NCBI GenBank assembly: GCA_000436115.1
Contig: FR894525.1
Span: forward strand, 10,150-74,149
Source of the DNA: Firmicutes bacterium CAG:534
Lineage (GTDB): Bacteria; Bacillota; Clostridia; Lachnospirales; Lachnospiraceae
Length of the DNA: 64,000 nucleotides
Direction of reading: 5' to 3'
Part shown: piece after piece, positions 1-8,734 of the stretch
Layout: each line of letters opens with the position of its first letter
Numbering within the stretch: position 1 is the stretch's first letter
Program-made: the position numbers and the translations under genes
The notes under the pieces: generated by a model
Told to the model about the DNA's origin: nothing
The model's database searches: none
What the model saw: the letters and a program-made list of their open reading frames with translations, nothing else

Positions 1-1
1 A

Positions 2-76
2 GCGCAGAAAAGACTTTTTGATCTGGAAGAAAAGAGAGGACTTTTGGAAGAGGCCATAGCAGATTTTGAAGGATAG
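2..76 (+). CDS. C-terminal end of an unidentified protein (partial)
   Basis: An open frame enters from the left edge and stops at TAG 74-76, giving 24 residues that are highly charged and probably helical. Only this tail is visible, so the family cannot be named. The next gene starts 14 bases later behind an AAGGGGA ribosome binding site, so the two are probably co-transcribed. Confidence 0.6.
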   Translation, partial: AQKRLFDLEEKRGLLEEAIADFEG

Positions 77-90
77 AAAGGGGAAGCTAC

Positions 91-1743
91 ATGGTTACGA
101 TCAAAATAAAGGGTGTTGCAAGGGAATATCCCAAGGGAACACGCTATGAGGAAATCGCCAGAGAGTACCAGAAGGAATATCAGGATATGATTGCACTGGT
201 CACGGAAAACGGCAAGATCAGGGAACTGATCAAGCCCGCAAACCGCGACTGTGAATTGACCTTTCTGACCATAGGGGACGGGATCGGGCATAAGAGCTAT
301 GTCAGAACGGCCCTGATGACCCTTGTAAAGGCAGTAAGGGATGTGCTTGGGGAAAAGGGAAAGGAAGTCAAGGTTGAATTTGTAGTAGGCCAGGGGTATT
401 ATTGTAATGTCAGGATGGAAGAAAAGCTGACAGAGGAAATGGTAGCCCGTATCAGGCAGAGAATGAAGGAGCTTGTGGAAGCGGATCTGCCCATCACGAA
501 AAAATCCTATCCCAAGGATGACGCCATGCAGATTTTCAGGGATCATCAGATGCATGATAAGGAGCAGCTGTTCCGTTACAGAAGAAGCTCCTTTGTGAAT
601 ATCTATTGCCTGGATGGCTTTTATGATTATTATTACGGCTATATGCTGCCCAGCACAGGATATTTAAAATATTATGACCTGATGCTATATGAAAACGGGC
701 TTATGCTTTTAATTCCCAACGGGGAAAATCCCACAAAGCTGGATTTCTTTGAACCCAGGGAAAAATTCTTTAAGACCCTGAAAACCTCCTCGGAATGGGG
801 AGAGATGATGGGCATAGACTGTGTGGGAGATCTGAACGATTCCATCTGCCAGGGAAAGATCAGCGATATGATCCTGGTTCAGGAGGCGCTTCAGGAGAGA
901 AGGATCGGGGAGATCGCCAAGGAGATCGTAGACCGCAAAAACGTGAAATTCGTTTTGATCGCAGGCCCGTCCTCTTCCGGTAAGACCACCTTTTCCCACA
1001 GACTGTCCATTCAGCTTCGGACTTACGGAATGAACCCTCATCCCATTGCGCTGGATGATTACTTTGTAAACAGGGAAGATACCCCAAGGGATGAAAACGG
1101 GGACTACAATTTTGAATGTCTTGAGTCCATTGACGTAAAGCAGTTTAATGAGGATATGAACCATCTTCTTAAGGGGGAAACGGTGGAGCTGCCGCGGTTT
1201 AACTTTAAGCTTGGCAAGCGGGAATACAACGGTGACTTCAAAAAGCTTGGGCCGGAGGATATTCTGGTGATCGAAGGGATCCACGGGCTGAACCCCAAGA
1301 CAACCTTTTCCATGCCGGATGAAAGCAAGTTTAAAATTTACATCAGCGCATTGACCAGCTTAAATATAGACGAGCATAACCGGATCCCGACCACAGACGG
1401 CAGATTGCTGCGGCGTATGGTGCGGGATGCAAGAACCAGGGGAACCTGTGCGAGGAGAACCATTGAAATGTGGCCTTCGGTGCGCAGAGGAGAGGAAAAA
1501 TATATTTTCCCCTTCCAGGAGAGTGCGGACGAAATGTTTAACTCCGTACTGATCTATGAGCTGGCTGTGCTGAAGCAGTATGCAGAGCCCCTGTTATTTG
1601 GAATTGAAAAGGGAATGCCGGAGTATTATGAAGCAAAGCGGCTTTTAAAGTTCCTGGAGTATTTCCTGGGGATTGACAGCAAAAATGTACCGGCAAATTC
1701 CATCTGCCGGGAATTCATTGGTGGAAGTTATTTTAACGTATAG
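91..1743 (+). CDS. Nucleoside (uridine-like) kinase with TGS/threonyl-tRNA-synthetase-like N-terminus
   Basis: The 550-residue protein has two parts. Residues 1-60 resemble a TGS domain, and about 60-220 resemble the second additional domain of threonyl-tRNA synthetase. From about residue 285 there is a P-loop kinase of the uridine kinase/phosphoribulokinase type, with Walker A GPSSSGKT at 292-299 and a DDYF motif shortly after. The family probably phosphorylates a nucleoside with ATP or GTP in the cytosol, but the substrate is not settled and the role of the synthetase-like part is unknown. The start ATG follows AAAGGGGAAG at a normal distance. rnpB begins 17 bases after the stop. Family confidence is high; substrate confidence is low. 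Confidence 0.88.
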   Translation: MVTIKIKGVAREYPKGTRYEEIAREYQKEYQDMIALVTENGKIRELIKPANRDCELTFLTIGDGIGHKSYVRTALMTLVKAVRDVLGEKGKEVKVEFVVGQGYYCNVRMEEKLTEEMVARIRQRMKELVEADLPITKKSYPKDDAMQIFRDHQMHDKEQLFRYRRSSFVNIYCLDGFYDYYYGYMLPSTGYLKYYDLMLYENGLMLLIPNGENPTKLDFFEPREKFFKTLKTSSEWGEMMGIDCVGDLNDSICQGKISDMILVQEALQERRIGEIAKEIVDRKNVKFVLIAGPSSSGKTTFSHRLSIQLRTYGMNPHPIALDDYFVNREDTPRDENGDYNFECLESIDVKQFNEDMNHLLKGETVELPRFNFKLGKREYNGDFKKLGPEDILVIEGIHGLNPKTTFSMPDESKFKIYISALTSLNIDEHNRIPTTDGRLLRRMVRDARTRGTCARRTIEMWPSVRRGEEKYIFPFQESADEMFNSVLIYELAVLKQYAEPLLFGIEKGMPEYYEAKRLLKFLEYFLGIDSKNVPANSICREFIGGSYFNV

Positions 1744-1760
1744 GCATAGGCATAAAGAAA

Positions 1761-2102
1761 TCAAGTAGGATGAATGATCGCGGCTGCCGTATGGCAGGTG
1801 AGGAAAGTCCGGGCTTCACAGGGCAGGATGCCGGATAACGTCCGGTGGAGGTGACTCCAAGGATAGTGCAACAGAAATATACCGCCGGCTTTGGGCCGGT
1901 AAGGGTGGAAGGGCAGTGTAAGAGACTACCGCCTGCACGGTAACGGGCAGGGCACATGTAAACCCCATTCGAAGCAAGACCAAACAGAAAGCGTTTAAAG
2001 CCGGCCCGGCCAGCTTTCAGGTGGGTCGCTTGAGGCGGGTGGCAACACTCGTCCTAGATAGATGATCGTTCTCGACATAACCCGGCTTACAGTCCTGCTT
2101 GA
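1761..2102 (+). ncRNA. rnpB: RNase P RNA (M1 RNA homologue)
   Basis: This is the catalytic RNA that removes 5' leaders from tRNA precursors. The conserved core GAGGAAAGTCCGGGCT lies near the 5' end. It is followed by the CAGGGCAGGATGCCGG element, an AGTGCAACAGAAA segment, the GGTAAGGGTGGAAGGG segment, and a 3' ACATAACCCGGCTTACAG. Helix P1 closes the molecule: TCAAGTAGGA at 1761-1770 pairs with TCCTGCTTGA at 2093-2102. A run of seven T follows at once and may serve as the terminator. Clostridia normally have the ancestral A-type architecture; I infer this rather than having folded it. Confidence 0.96.
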
Positions 2103-2115
2103 TTTTTTTATATAA

Positions 2116-2817
2116 ATGAGGATCATGGCGAAAAAAAGGATCATACAGGCTGCTGCTTTATTTTTACTGGCAGCAGCTTTTTTGTTTACAGCCTGCCGCC
2201 TGAGTGCGGCGCAGAAAAACATATGGGAGCAGCATAGGGGAGAGATACCGGAAAAGGTTCTGGCCTGCAGCGTCAGGATCCAGACCGGCGGACATCATGG
2301 CAGCGGATGCATTCTGCGGATCACGGATCGGGAGATCCTGATCGTTACGGCAGGCCATGTGATTACAGACTGGGATGGAGAAAGCTATGTTACATTTTTT
2401 AACGGGGAAAGCGTTCCGGGAGAAGTAAAGCCGTTAAATGTCGGAGAGGCCTTGGATATGGGAGTTGTCAGCATCGGAAGGCAGCAGGTAAGCAGACAGA
2501 CGCTGAAACAGATAAAGGCGCTGGAACGCTCATCCCGGAGTCTGAAAAAGGGTGATTTTTTCTTTATGGTCGATTTGGCGTCGGAGCCTGCCATGCCCAG
2601 GATTTATGAGGGGCAGATCCTGGATCCGGACAGAGAGATCGAGGAGCTTGGAGAAGGGCTGATTTATGGAGATGCAGTGGCCCTGCCCGGAATGTCGGGC
2701 TGCGGACTGTTTGATCAGGCGGGAGCTTATGTGGGAATGCTGCTTGCAGGGACCATGCAGAATGAGATTGCCGCCATGCCTGCAGAAGAAATAGAAAAGC
2801 TTGCAGAAGGCTTTTGA
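2116..2817 (+). CDS. Membrane-anchored or exported trypsin-like serine protease
   Basis: The 233-residue protein carries the marks of an S1-family (HtrA-type fold) protease. The catalytic triad is readable: His81 in TAGHV, Asp114 in LDMGVV and Ser194 in GMSGCG. The N-terminus has a basic stretch and a hydrophobic segment (about 9-26) ending in FTAC, so it is either a signal anchor or a lipoprotein with an imperfect lipobox. There is no PDZ domain, unlike full-length HtrA. It probably acts outside the membrane. The start is uncertain: ATG 2116 and ATG 2125 are both in frame and neither has a good ribosome binding site. The gene begins 14 bases after rnpB, leaving no room for a separate promoter. 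Confidence 0.8.
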   Translation: MRIMAKKRIIQAAALFLLAAAFLFTACRLSAAQKNIWEQHRGEIPEKVLACSVRIQTGGHHGSGCILRITDREILIVTAGHVITDWDGESYVTFFNGESVPGEVKPLNVGEALDMGVVSIGRQQVSRQTLKQIKALERSSRSLKKGDFFFMVDLASEPAMPRIYEGQILDPDREIEELGEGLIYGDAVALPGMSGCGLFDQAGAYVGMLLAGTMQNEIAAMPAEEIEKLAEGF

Positions 2818-2825
2818 ACATAAAA

Positions 2826-2855
2826 AACCGGCTCACATGACGGTATGAGCCGGTT
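2826..2855. terminator. Bidirectional terminator between the protease gene and rpsT
   Basis: A perfect 10-bp stem (AACCGGCTCA at 2826-2835 with TGAGCCGGTT at 2846-2855) encloses a 10-base loop. On the - strand it is followed by six T, which suits termination of rpsT. On the + strand the T-tract is shorter (TTGTTTA). It sits between two convergent genes, as expected for a shared terminator. Confidence 0.9.
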
Positions 2856-2899
2856 TGTTTATGCCTTGCGGCATGAATTTCATATATATGGTAGAGAAA

Positions 2900-3163
2900 T
2901 TAAGCCATCTTGTTCACTGCCTGAGCTAAACGAGATACTTTTCTGGAAGCAGTGTTCTTATGATAAACACCCTTGGTAGCTGCCTTGTCAATGATAGCAG
3001 TAGCGGAAAGTAATTCCTGCTGTGCGGCTGCCTTGTCACCAGATTCGATTGCTGCAAGTACTTTCTTAACAGCAGTCTTTACGCCAGACTTGATCGCTTT
3101 ATTTCTTTCAGCCTTGGTTCTGTTTACTAAAATTCTCTTCTTAGCAGATTTGATATTAGCCAC
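2900..3163 (-). CDS. rpsT: 30S ribosomal protein S20
   Basis: S20 binds 16S rRNA in the small subunit. The 87-residue lysine- and alanine-rich protein begins MANIKSAKKR and has the usual helical hairpin composition. I start it at GTG 3163, because an AGGAGG ribosome binding site at 3172-3177 lies eight bases upstream. A longer reading from GTG 3172 would start inside that site. The gene is monocistronic, with its own promoter and terminator, and lies divergent to gpr. This rpsT/gpr arrangement is common in Firmicutes. Confidence 0.97.
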   Translation of the reverse strand: MANIKSAKKRILVNRTKAERNKAIKSGVKTAVKKVLAAIESGDKAAAQQELLSATAIIDKAATKGVYHKNTASRKVSRLAQAVNKMA

Positions 3164-3253
3164 GATGTACACCTCCTATTAAAATCATCAGTTCTTTGAG
3201 ATGTTTCATTAAAGCCGGAGACACGGACGTTTTAATGTAAACACACGCATATT

Positions 3254-3282
3254 ATTGTAGCGATAAAAAGAGCTTATGTCAA
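3254..3282 (-). promoter_or_regulatory. SigA promoter of rpsT
   Basis: Read on the - strand, TTGACA (3277-3282) is separated by exactly 17 bases from TACAAT (3254-3259). This is near-consensus for the vegetative sigma factor. The ribosome binding site of rpsT lies about 75 bases downstream, leaving a short leader. Confidence 0.85.
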
Positions 3283-3351
3283 TACATAATTAAAGAATAT
3301 TTGGAAAATACTGTTGTAAGAAAGGTAAATCACAACAGGCAGGAAAAAGGG

Positions 3352-4269
3352 ATGAGCAGCTTTAAGATCAGAACAGATCTGGCACTGGAAGCCAGAGAAA
3401 ATATGGACGATGCGGCAGAGGAATGCAGGGGCGTTTCTGTGGAGGAAGAATACGATCAGAAAAGTGAGATCAGGATCACCCGTGTGGTAATTGAAACCAA
3501 AAACGGGGCTAAGGCAATGGGCAAGCCTATCGGAACCTACATTACACTGGAGGCGCCTGCAATGGCGCTGCCGGATGAGGATTATCATCAGGAGATTGCA
3601 GGAGAGCTTGCAAGGCAGCTCCGCAGGATTATTCCGGGACTGGAAGGAGAACAGTCCGTGATGGTGGTAGGGCTTGGAAACCGGGATGTGACGGCAGATG
3701 CACTTGGCCCTAATGTGGTGGATAACCTGATCATAACAAGACACATGGTAAAGGAATATGGAAAGGCCGCCTATAACCAGAACCGGATCCATATGATCAG
3801 CGGGCTGATCCCGGGAGTGATGGCGAAAACCGGCATGGAATCCCAGGAGATCATCAAAGGGGTGGTGGAGCAGACAAAGCCGGATGTGGTGGTGGTGATC
3901 GATGCGCTGGCAGCCAGATCCACCAAAAGACTGAACCGGACCATACAGGTCACCAATACCGGGATCCACCCGGGCTCAGGAGTGGGCAACAACCGGAATG
4001 CCATCACCAAGGAGGCCCTTGGCGTACCGGTGATCGCAATCGGGGTGCCTACGGTGGTAGATGCGGCGACCATTGTCAATGATGCGTTGGAGCGGATGAT
4101 GAGGCAGGCCGGGGAAGAGCCGATTAAGCTAAAGGAGGAGCTTTGGCACAGCCTGGGAGAGCTTTATAACATGTATGTGACCGGTAAGGATGTGGATTAT
4201 GAGATCAAGCAGATCAGCCATATTATCTGCAATGCCATCAATACAGCGCTTGAGGCGGCCGGGGAATGA
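3352..4269 (+). CDS. gpr: Germination protease (spore endopeptidase GPR)
   Basis: GPR degrades small acid-soluble spore proteins at germination, freeing DNA and supplying amino acids. It is made as a zymogen in the forespore. The 305-residue protein shows the family signature RTDLALEARE close to the N-terminus, a GLGNRDVTADALGP motif and a DALAARS motif. The open frame extends upstream to TTG 3301, but ATG 3352 gives the family-typical short segment before RTDLALEA and has a purine-rich AGGAAAAAGGG just upstream. spoIIP follows, as in Bacillus. Expression is expected from a forespore sigma factor; I could not find a convincing SigF/SigG promoter. Confidence 0.95.
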   Translation: MSSFKIRTDLALEARENMDDAAEECRGVSVEEEYDQKSEIRITRVVIETKNGAKAMGKPIGTYITLEAPAMALPDEDYHQEIAGELARQLRRIIPGLEGEQSVMVVGLGNRDVTADALGPNVVDNLIITRHMVKEYGKAAYNQNRIHMISGLIPGVMAKTGMESQEIIKGVVEQTKPDVVVVIDALAARSTKRLNRTIQVTNTGIHPGSGVGNNRNAITKEALGVPVIAIGVPTVVDAATIVNDALERMMRQAGEEPIKLKEELWHSLGELYNMYVTGKDVDYEIKQISHIICNAINTALEAAGE

Positions 4270-4314
4270 AAGAGGCAGGATAAGCATATATTTCCCTAGT
4301 GGGGTGCGACCGGA

Positions 4315-5610
4315 ATGGGAAAAACAGGAAAGCATAACATAAGGAAATGGTGTCTGAGCGGCCTTTTTGCCGTTGGCATTCTTTGCAGCCTTTCCCGGTT
4401 TGTTCAAAAGGAAAGCCTGAACGAGAAAAAAGAAAAGGGTAGATTTACAGCAAGGCTTTTGGCTGTGCAGATGGAAAAAAGCTATTTTGAGCTTCCGGGA
4501 TACCTGGAAGCGGAAGAAGAGAAGAAAAGCAGAGGAGATCTTTTCAGCAGGCTTCTTCTGGCAGGTATCCCCATTTACAGCTATCTGCCGGCGGACAGCC
4601 GGGAAGCTGCATTCCCGGATCAAAAAGAGATGGAACAGAAGGAGGGAGTGGATGAAGATCAGAAAAATATTGACGAGGACCGGCTGGATTATGATAAGAC
4701 AGCGCTTCATATAGAAAGCTCTCTTTTAAAAGAAATGGAACAGGAAAATAGTTTACATAACATCGAGGGACAAGAACAGCAGGAGGAAGAAGGAGAAAAT
4801 AAGCAGCAAGGGGAAGAAACGGAGTTTGTACCTGCAAAGCTGCCGGCTTACAGCTATGACTGGGAGCAGCCCTGGGATACGGAGGAGCTGATCACAAATT
4901 TTTATGCTGTGGACAGATCCACAGAGCTGAGCGAGGATTATCTGGATCTTTCCAAGCTGCTTGATAACAGGATTAAAATAGACAAGGAGCAGGAAGGGCC
5001 CCAGATTTTGATTTATCATACTCATGCCAGCGAAGCTTTTGCCGACTCCGTAGAGGGGGATCCCTCTACCACCATTGTGGGAGCGGGGGATAAATTAACC
5101 TCTCTTTTGCAGGAGCAGTACGGTTTCCGGGTGCTTCATCATACGGGGGTATATGACAGTAAGCGGGAACAGGCCTATTCGGAGGCCCTTCCGGCGTTAG
5201 AACAGATTCTTTCCGAAAACCCGTCCATCCAGGTGGTGATCGATCTGCACCGGGATGCAGTATCGGGGGATCGGAAGCTTGTGATGGATCTGCAGGGAAG
5301 GCCTACCGCCAGATTTATGTTTTTTAACGGACTGAGCTATATCAGGGGAAGCGGCCCGATCAGTTATCTGGAAAACCCTTACATCGAAAATAACCTTGTG
5401 TTTTCCTTTCAGGCCCAGGTGGCTGCAAACCAGTATTATCCCGGGATCGCCCGGAAGATCTACCTGAAGGCGTACCGCTATAATCAGCATCTGATCCCAT
5501 ATTCCATGCTCATTGAGCTGGGAGCCCAGAATAATACGGTGGAGGAGATCATGAATGCCTGTGATCCATTGGCACATATCCTGTCTATAGTGCTTGATGA
5601 AGGTTCCTGA
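4315..5610 (+). CDS. spoIIP: Stage II sporulation protein P (peptidoglycan hydrolase)
   Basis: SpoIIP works with SpoIID and SpoIIM to thin and digest peptidoglycan during engulfment. The 431-residue protein has an N-terminal membrane anchor (about residues 11-28), a long acidic linker of low conservation, and the SpoIIP domain from about residue 230. The domain carries the metal/catalytic motifs IYHTHASE, VIDLHRDA and LIELG. The glutamate-rich linker is longer than in Bacillus. It lies 45 bases after gpr and 42 before lepA in the conserved order gpr-spoIIP-lepA-hemW. Mother-cell expression through SigE is expected from the family. Confidence 0.93.
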   Translation: MGKTGKHNIRKWCLSGLFAVGILCSLSRFVQKESLNEKKEKGRFTARLLAVQMEKSYFELPGYLEAEEEKKSRGDLFSRLLLAGIPIYSYLPADSREAAFPDQKEMEQKEGVDEDQKNIDEDRLDYDKTALHIESSLLKEMEQENSLHNIEGQEQQEEEGENKQQGEETEFVPAKLPAYSYDWEQPWDTEELITNFYAVDRSTELSEDYLDLSKLLDNRIKIDKEQEGPQILIYHTHASEAFADSVEGDPSTTIVGAGDKLTSLLQEQYGFRVLHHTGVYDSKREQAYSEALPALEQILSENPSIQVVIDLHRDAVSGDRKLVMDLQGRPTARFMFFNGLSYIRGSGPISYLENPYIENNLVFSFQAQVAANQYYPGIARKIYLKAYRYNQHLIPYSMLIELGAQNNTVEEIMNACDPLAHILSIVLDEGS

Positions 5611-5652
5611 ATTGTGTTATGATACATAAGAAATTAAAAGGAGTACGGTAAA

Positions 5653-7467
5653 ATGGCAGAGTTTGATCAGAGTAAAATCAGAAATTTTTGTATTGTTGCC
5701 CATATTGATCATGGAAAATCAACCCTGGCAGACAGGATTATAGAGCAGACAGGACTTCTCACCAGCAGGGAAATGCAGGCCCAGGTTTTGGATAACATGG
5801 ATCTGGAAAGGGAGAGAGGGATCACCATAAAGGCCCAGGCGGTCAGAACGATTTATAAGGCAAAGGACGGACAGGAGTATATTTTTAATCTCATTGATAC
5901 TCCGGGACATGTGGATTTCAATTATGAGGTCAGCAGAAGCCTTGCAGCCTGTGACGGCGCGATCCTGGTGGTGGATGCCGCCCAGGGGATTGAGGCACAG
6001 ACCCTTGCAAACGTTTATCTGGCCCTGGATCATGACCTGGAGGTGTTTCCGGTCATCAACAAGATCGATCTTCCCAGCGCAGAGCCTGAAAGGGTGAAAA
6101 ATGAAATTGAGGATGTGATCGGCCTGGAGGCACAGGATGCCCCCATGATTTCAGCCAAAAACGGCATCGGCATCGATCAGGTGCTGGAGGCCATTGTAGA
6201 AAAGATACCGGCCCCCGGAGGCAGTGCGGACAACCCTCTGCAGGCCCTGATCTTTGATTCTGTGTATGATTCCTATAAAGGGGTGATCATCTTTTGCAGA
6301 GTGATGGAAGGAAAGGTTAAGAAGGGAACAAAGATCCGCATGATGGCCACAGGAGCCTGTGATGATGTGGTGGAAGTGGGATACTTCGGGGCAGGGCAGT
6401 TTATTCCCTGTGAGGAACTTTCGGCCGGAATGGTAGGCTATATTACGGCTTCCATCAAGAACCTGAAGGATACGGCAGTGGGAGATACGGTGACCGATGC
6501 GGAGAGACCCTGTGCGGAACCTCTTCCCGGCTACAAAAAGGTAAACTCTATGGTTTACTGTGGCGTCTATCCTGCTGATGGCGCCAAGTACCCGGATCTG
6601 AGGGATGCGCTGGAAAAGCTGCAGCTAAATGACGCTTCCCTTAATTATGAACCGGAAACTTCTATTGCTTTAGGGTTTGGCTTCCGGTGCGGCTTTTTGG
6701 GACTTCTGCACCTGGAGATCATTCAGGAGAGGCTGGAAAGAGAGTACAACCTGGATCTGGTGACAACAGCGCCGGGAGTTATCTATAAGGTGCACAAAAC
6801 AAACGGGGAGGTAATGTCCCTTACCAATCCCTCCAATCTTCCGGATCCTTCTGAAATTGAATATATGGAAGAACCCATTGTCAGTGCGGAGATCATGGTG
6901 ACAACGGAATTTATCGGCTCGATCATGGAGCTGTGCCAGGAGAGAAGAGGAAAGTATCTGGGAATGGAATACATTGAGGCAACAAGAGCGCTCTTAAAGT
7001 ATGAGCTTCCGCTGAATGAGATCATTTATGATTTCTTTGACGCCCTGAAGTCCAGATCCAGAGGCTATGCCTCCTTTGATTATGAAATGAAGGGCTATGA
7101 ACAGTCGGAGCTTGTGAAACTGGATATCTTGATCAACAAAGAAGAGGTGGATGCCCTGTCCTTTATCGTACATAAAGACAGCGCCTATGAGAGAGGCAGA
7201 AAAATGTGCGAAAAGCTGAAGGACGAGATCCCAAGACACCTTTTTGAAATTCCGATCCAGGCGGCAGTAGGCGGGAAGGTCATTGCCAGAGAAACGGTAA
7301 AGGCCATGCGTAAGGATGTGCTCGCCAAGTGCTATGGCGGCGATATTACCAGAAAGAAGAAGCTGTTGGAAAAGCAGAAAGAGGGAAAGAAACGGATGCG
7401 CCAGATCGGCAGCGTGGAAATTCCTCAGAAAGCTTTTATGAGTGTGCTTAAGCTGGATGACAATTAG
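5653..7467 (+). CDS. lepA: Elongation factor 4 (LepA), ribosome back-translocase GTPase
   Basis: EF4 is a translational GTPase that binds the ribosome and affects translocation or initiation under stress. At 604 residues it has the family's normal length. The G1 motif AHIDHGKST is at residues 16-24, the switch regions follow with RGITIKAQ and DTPGHVDF, and NKIDLP gives base specificity. The C-terminal LepA-specific domain is complete and ends with the KRMRQIG region. A ribosome binding site AAAAGGAG precedes the ATG. hemW starts 14 bases after the stop, so the two are co-transcribed. Confidence 0.97.
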   Translation: MAEFDQSKIRNFCIVAHIDHGKSTLADRIIEQTGLLTSREMQAQVLDNMDLERERGITIKAQAVRTIYKAKDGQEYIFNLIDTPGHVDFNYEVSRSLAACDGAILVVDAAQGIEAQTLANVYLALDHDLEVFPVINKIDLPSAEPERVKNEIEDVIGLEAQDAPMISAKNGIGIDQVLEAIVEKIPAPGGSADNPLQALIFDSVYDSYKGVIIFCRVMEGKVKKGTKIRMMATGACDDVVEVGYFGAGQFIPCEELSAGMVGYITASIKNLKDTAVGDTVTDAERPCAEPLPGYKKVNSMVYCGVYPADGAKYPDLRDALEKLQLNDASLNYEPETSIALGFGFRCGFLGLLHLEIIQERLEREYNLDLVTTAPGVIYKVHKTNGEVMSLTNPSNLPDPSEIEYMEEPIVSAEIMVTTEFIGSIMELCQERRGKYLGMEYIEATRALLKYELPLNEIIYDFFDALKSRSRGYASFDYEMKGYEQSELVKLDILINKEEVDALSFIVHKDSAYERGRKMCEKLKDEIPRHLFEIPIQAAVGGKVIARETVKAMRKDVLAKCYGGDITRKKKLLEKQKEGKKRMRQIGSVEIPQKAFMSVLKLDDN

Positions 7468-7481
7468 AAAAGAGATTTTGG

Positions 7482-8630
7482 ATGGGGCAGGAAAATCATC
7501 TTGGAATTTATATTCATATTCCTTTTTGCGTAAGAAAGTGCCTGTACTGTGATTTCCTTTCTGCGCCTGTAGGGGAAGCAGACAGGGAAGCATATTGTGA
7601 AATGCTCTGTAAGGAGATTGCAGAAAAGGGAAAGGAAAGTGCAAAATACAGTGTGGACACCATATTTCTTGGGGGAGGAACCCCTTCCCTTCTTTTGGGA
7701 AAGCAGGCCCGGAAGATTATGGATGCTGTGTTTTTAAACTTCCGGGTGGAAAAGGATGCAGAGATTTCCATGGAGGCAAATCCGGGAACATTGTCACAGG
7801 AAACGCTTTCGGACTATCTGGGAGCAGGCGTCAACAGACTCAGCATAGGACTGCAGTCTGCCCATAATGAGGAACTGAGGGCCCTTGGAAGGATCCACAG
7901 CTATGAGGACTTTCTGGAAAGCTATGAGATGGCGGCGCAGCTTGGGTTTTCCAATTTGAATGTGGATCTGATGCTGGGGATCCCGGGGCAGACCCTGCAA
8001 AGTTACCTGGAAACCTTAAGGATGGTTACGCATCTTCCCTGTAAACCTGCCCATATTTCGGCCTACAGCCTGATCGTGGAGGAGGGAACTCCTTTTAGCA
8101 GGCATGTAGAGCAGCTTCCTGATGAGGATACAGAAAGATACATGTATCATCTGGGTACAGAGTATCTTAAGGGGAGAGGGTATGAGCAGTATGAGATCTC
8201 CAATTATGCCAGGAAGGGCTTTGAGAGCAGACATAACTGCAAATACTGGAAAAGGGAAAACTATCTGGGCCTCGGGCTTGGAGCCTCTTCCATGATAGAA
8301 AATGTCCGGTTTAAAAATACACCGGTGTTCCGGGATTATCTGGCAGGTGATTTTAAACGGAAAAAGGAACAGGTCTTGTCTTTGCCGGAACAAATGGAGG
8401 AATTTATGTTTCTGGGACTCCGCATGCGGGATGGCGTTGATGAGAGGCGGTTTGAAGAGCTCTTTGGCAAAAAGCTGAGAGAGGTCTATGCAGAGCCGGT
8501 TCAAAAATACCTGAAGCTTGGGCTTTTAGAAGAGATCAGAGATTTACAGAAAGGATCTACAAGGCTGACGTTAACAGCAAGGGGGATCGATGTCAGCAAC
8601 ACAGTCATGGCAGATTTCCTGTTTGACTAG
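7482..8630 (+). CDS. hemW: Radical SAM heme chaperone HemW
   Basis: The 382-residue protein resembles coproporphyrinogen III dehydrogenase, but family knowledge points to heme delivery rather than that reaction. The radical-SAM cluster motif is Cys16-x3-Cys20-x2-Cys23 in HIPFCVRKCLYC, and GGGTPS supports S-adenosylmethionine binding. The extra cysteine after the cluster motif that typifies true HemN is absent (the next residues are DFLS), which favours HemW. The C-terminal HemN-type domain is present. It is often still annotated hemN in older genomes. It lies immediately downstream of lepA, as in Bacillus. Confidence 0.93.
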   Translation: MGQENHLGIYIHIPFCVRKCLYCDFLSAPVGEADREAYCEMLCKEIAEKGKESAKYSVDTIFLGGGTPSLLLGKQARKIMDAVFLNFRVEKDAEISMEANPGTLSQETLSDYLGAGVNRLSIGLQSAHNEELRALGRIHSYEDFLESYEMAAQLGFSNLNVDLMLGIPGQTLQSYLETLRMVTHLPCKPAHISAYSLIVEEGTPFSRHVEQLPDEDTERYMYHLGTEYLKGRGYEQYEISNYARKGFESRHNCKYWKRENYLGLGLGASSMIENVRFKNTPVFRDYLAGDFKRKKEQVLSLPEQMEEFMFLGLRMRDGVDERRFEELFGKKLREVYAEPVQKYLKLGLLEEIRDLQKGSTRLTLTARGIDVSNTVMADFLFD

Positions 8631-8680
8631 GAGAGTTGCTATTTGAATGGGTTATTTGTATAATAAGTTAGTTGGAAAGG

Positions 8681-8709
8681 CACTCCGGGGCTCACCGGGT
8701 CATAGAATA
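8681..8709 (+). promoter_or_regulatory. Candidate SigK-type promoter of sigK
   Basis: The SigK consensus is mACm, 16-17 bases, then CATAnnnTA. Here CACT (8681-8684) is followed by 16 bases and then CATAGAATA (8701-8709), a full match to the -10 element. Transcription would begin near 8717, upstream of the sigK start at 8735. It would make sigK self-activating in the mother cell, as in Bacillus. This is seen by eye; no start-site data. Confidence 0.55.
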
Positions 8710-8734
8710 GTAAAAATGACTTTGGGGGCGCCCT

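Noticed and set aside
2900..3172. Longer rpsT start at GTG 3172
   Set aside because: That start overlaps its own AGGAGG site; GTG 3163 gives the conserved MANIKSAKKR beginning.
3240..3351. SigF/SigG promoter for gpr
   Set aside because: Only a poor -10-like CATAATT near 3285 is seen, with no matching -35; the area is dominated by the divergent rpsT promoter.
4269..4314. SigE promoter for spoIIP
   Set aside because: CATATATT partly fits the -10, but no -35 match lies at the right distance.
8640..8734. Pro-peptide of SigK in another frame
   Set aside because: Frames upstream of TTG 8735 give stops or charged, unrelated sequence and no hydrophobic pro-sequence.
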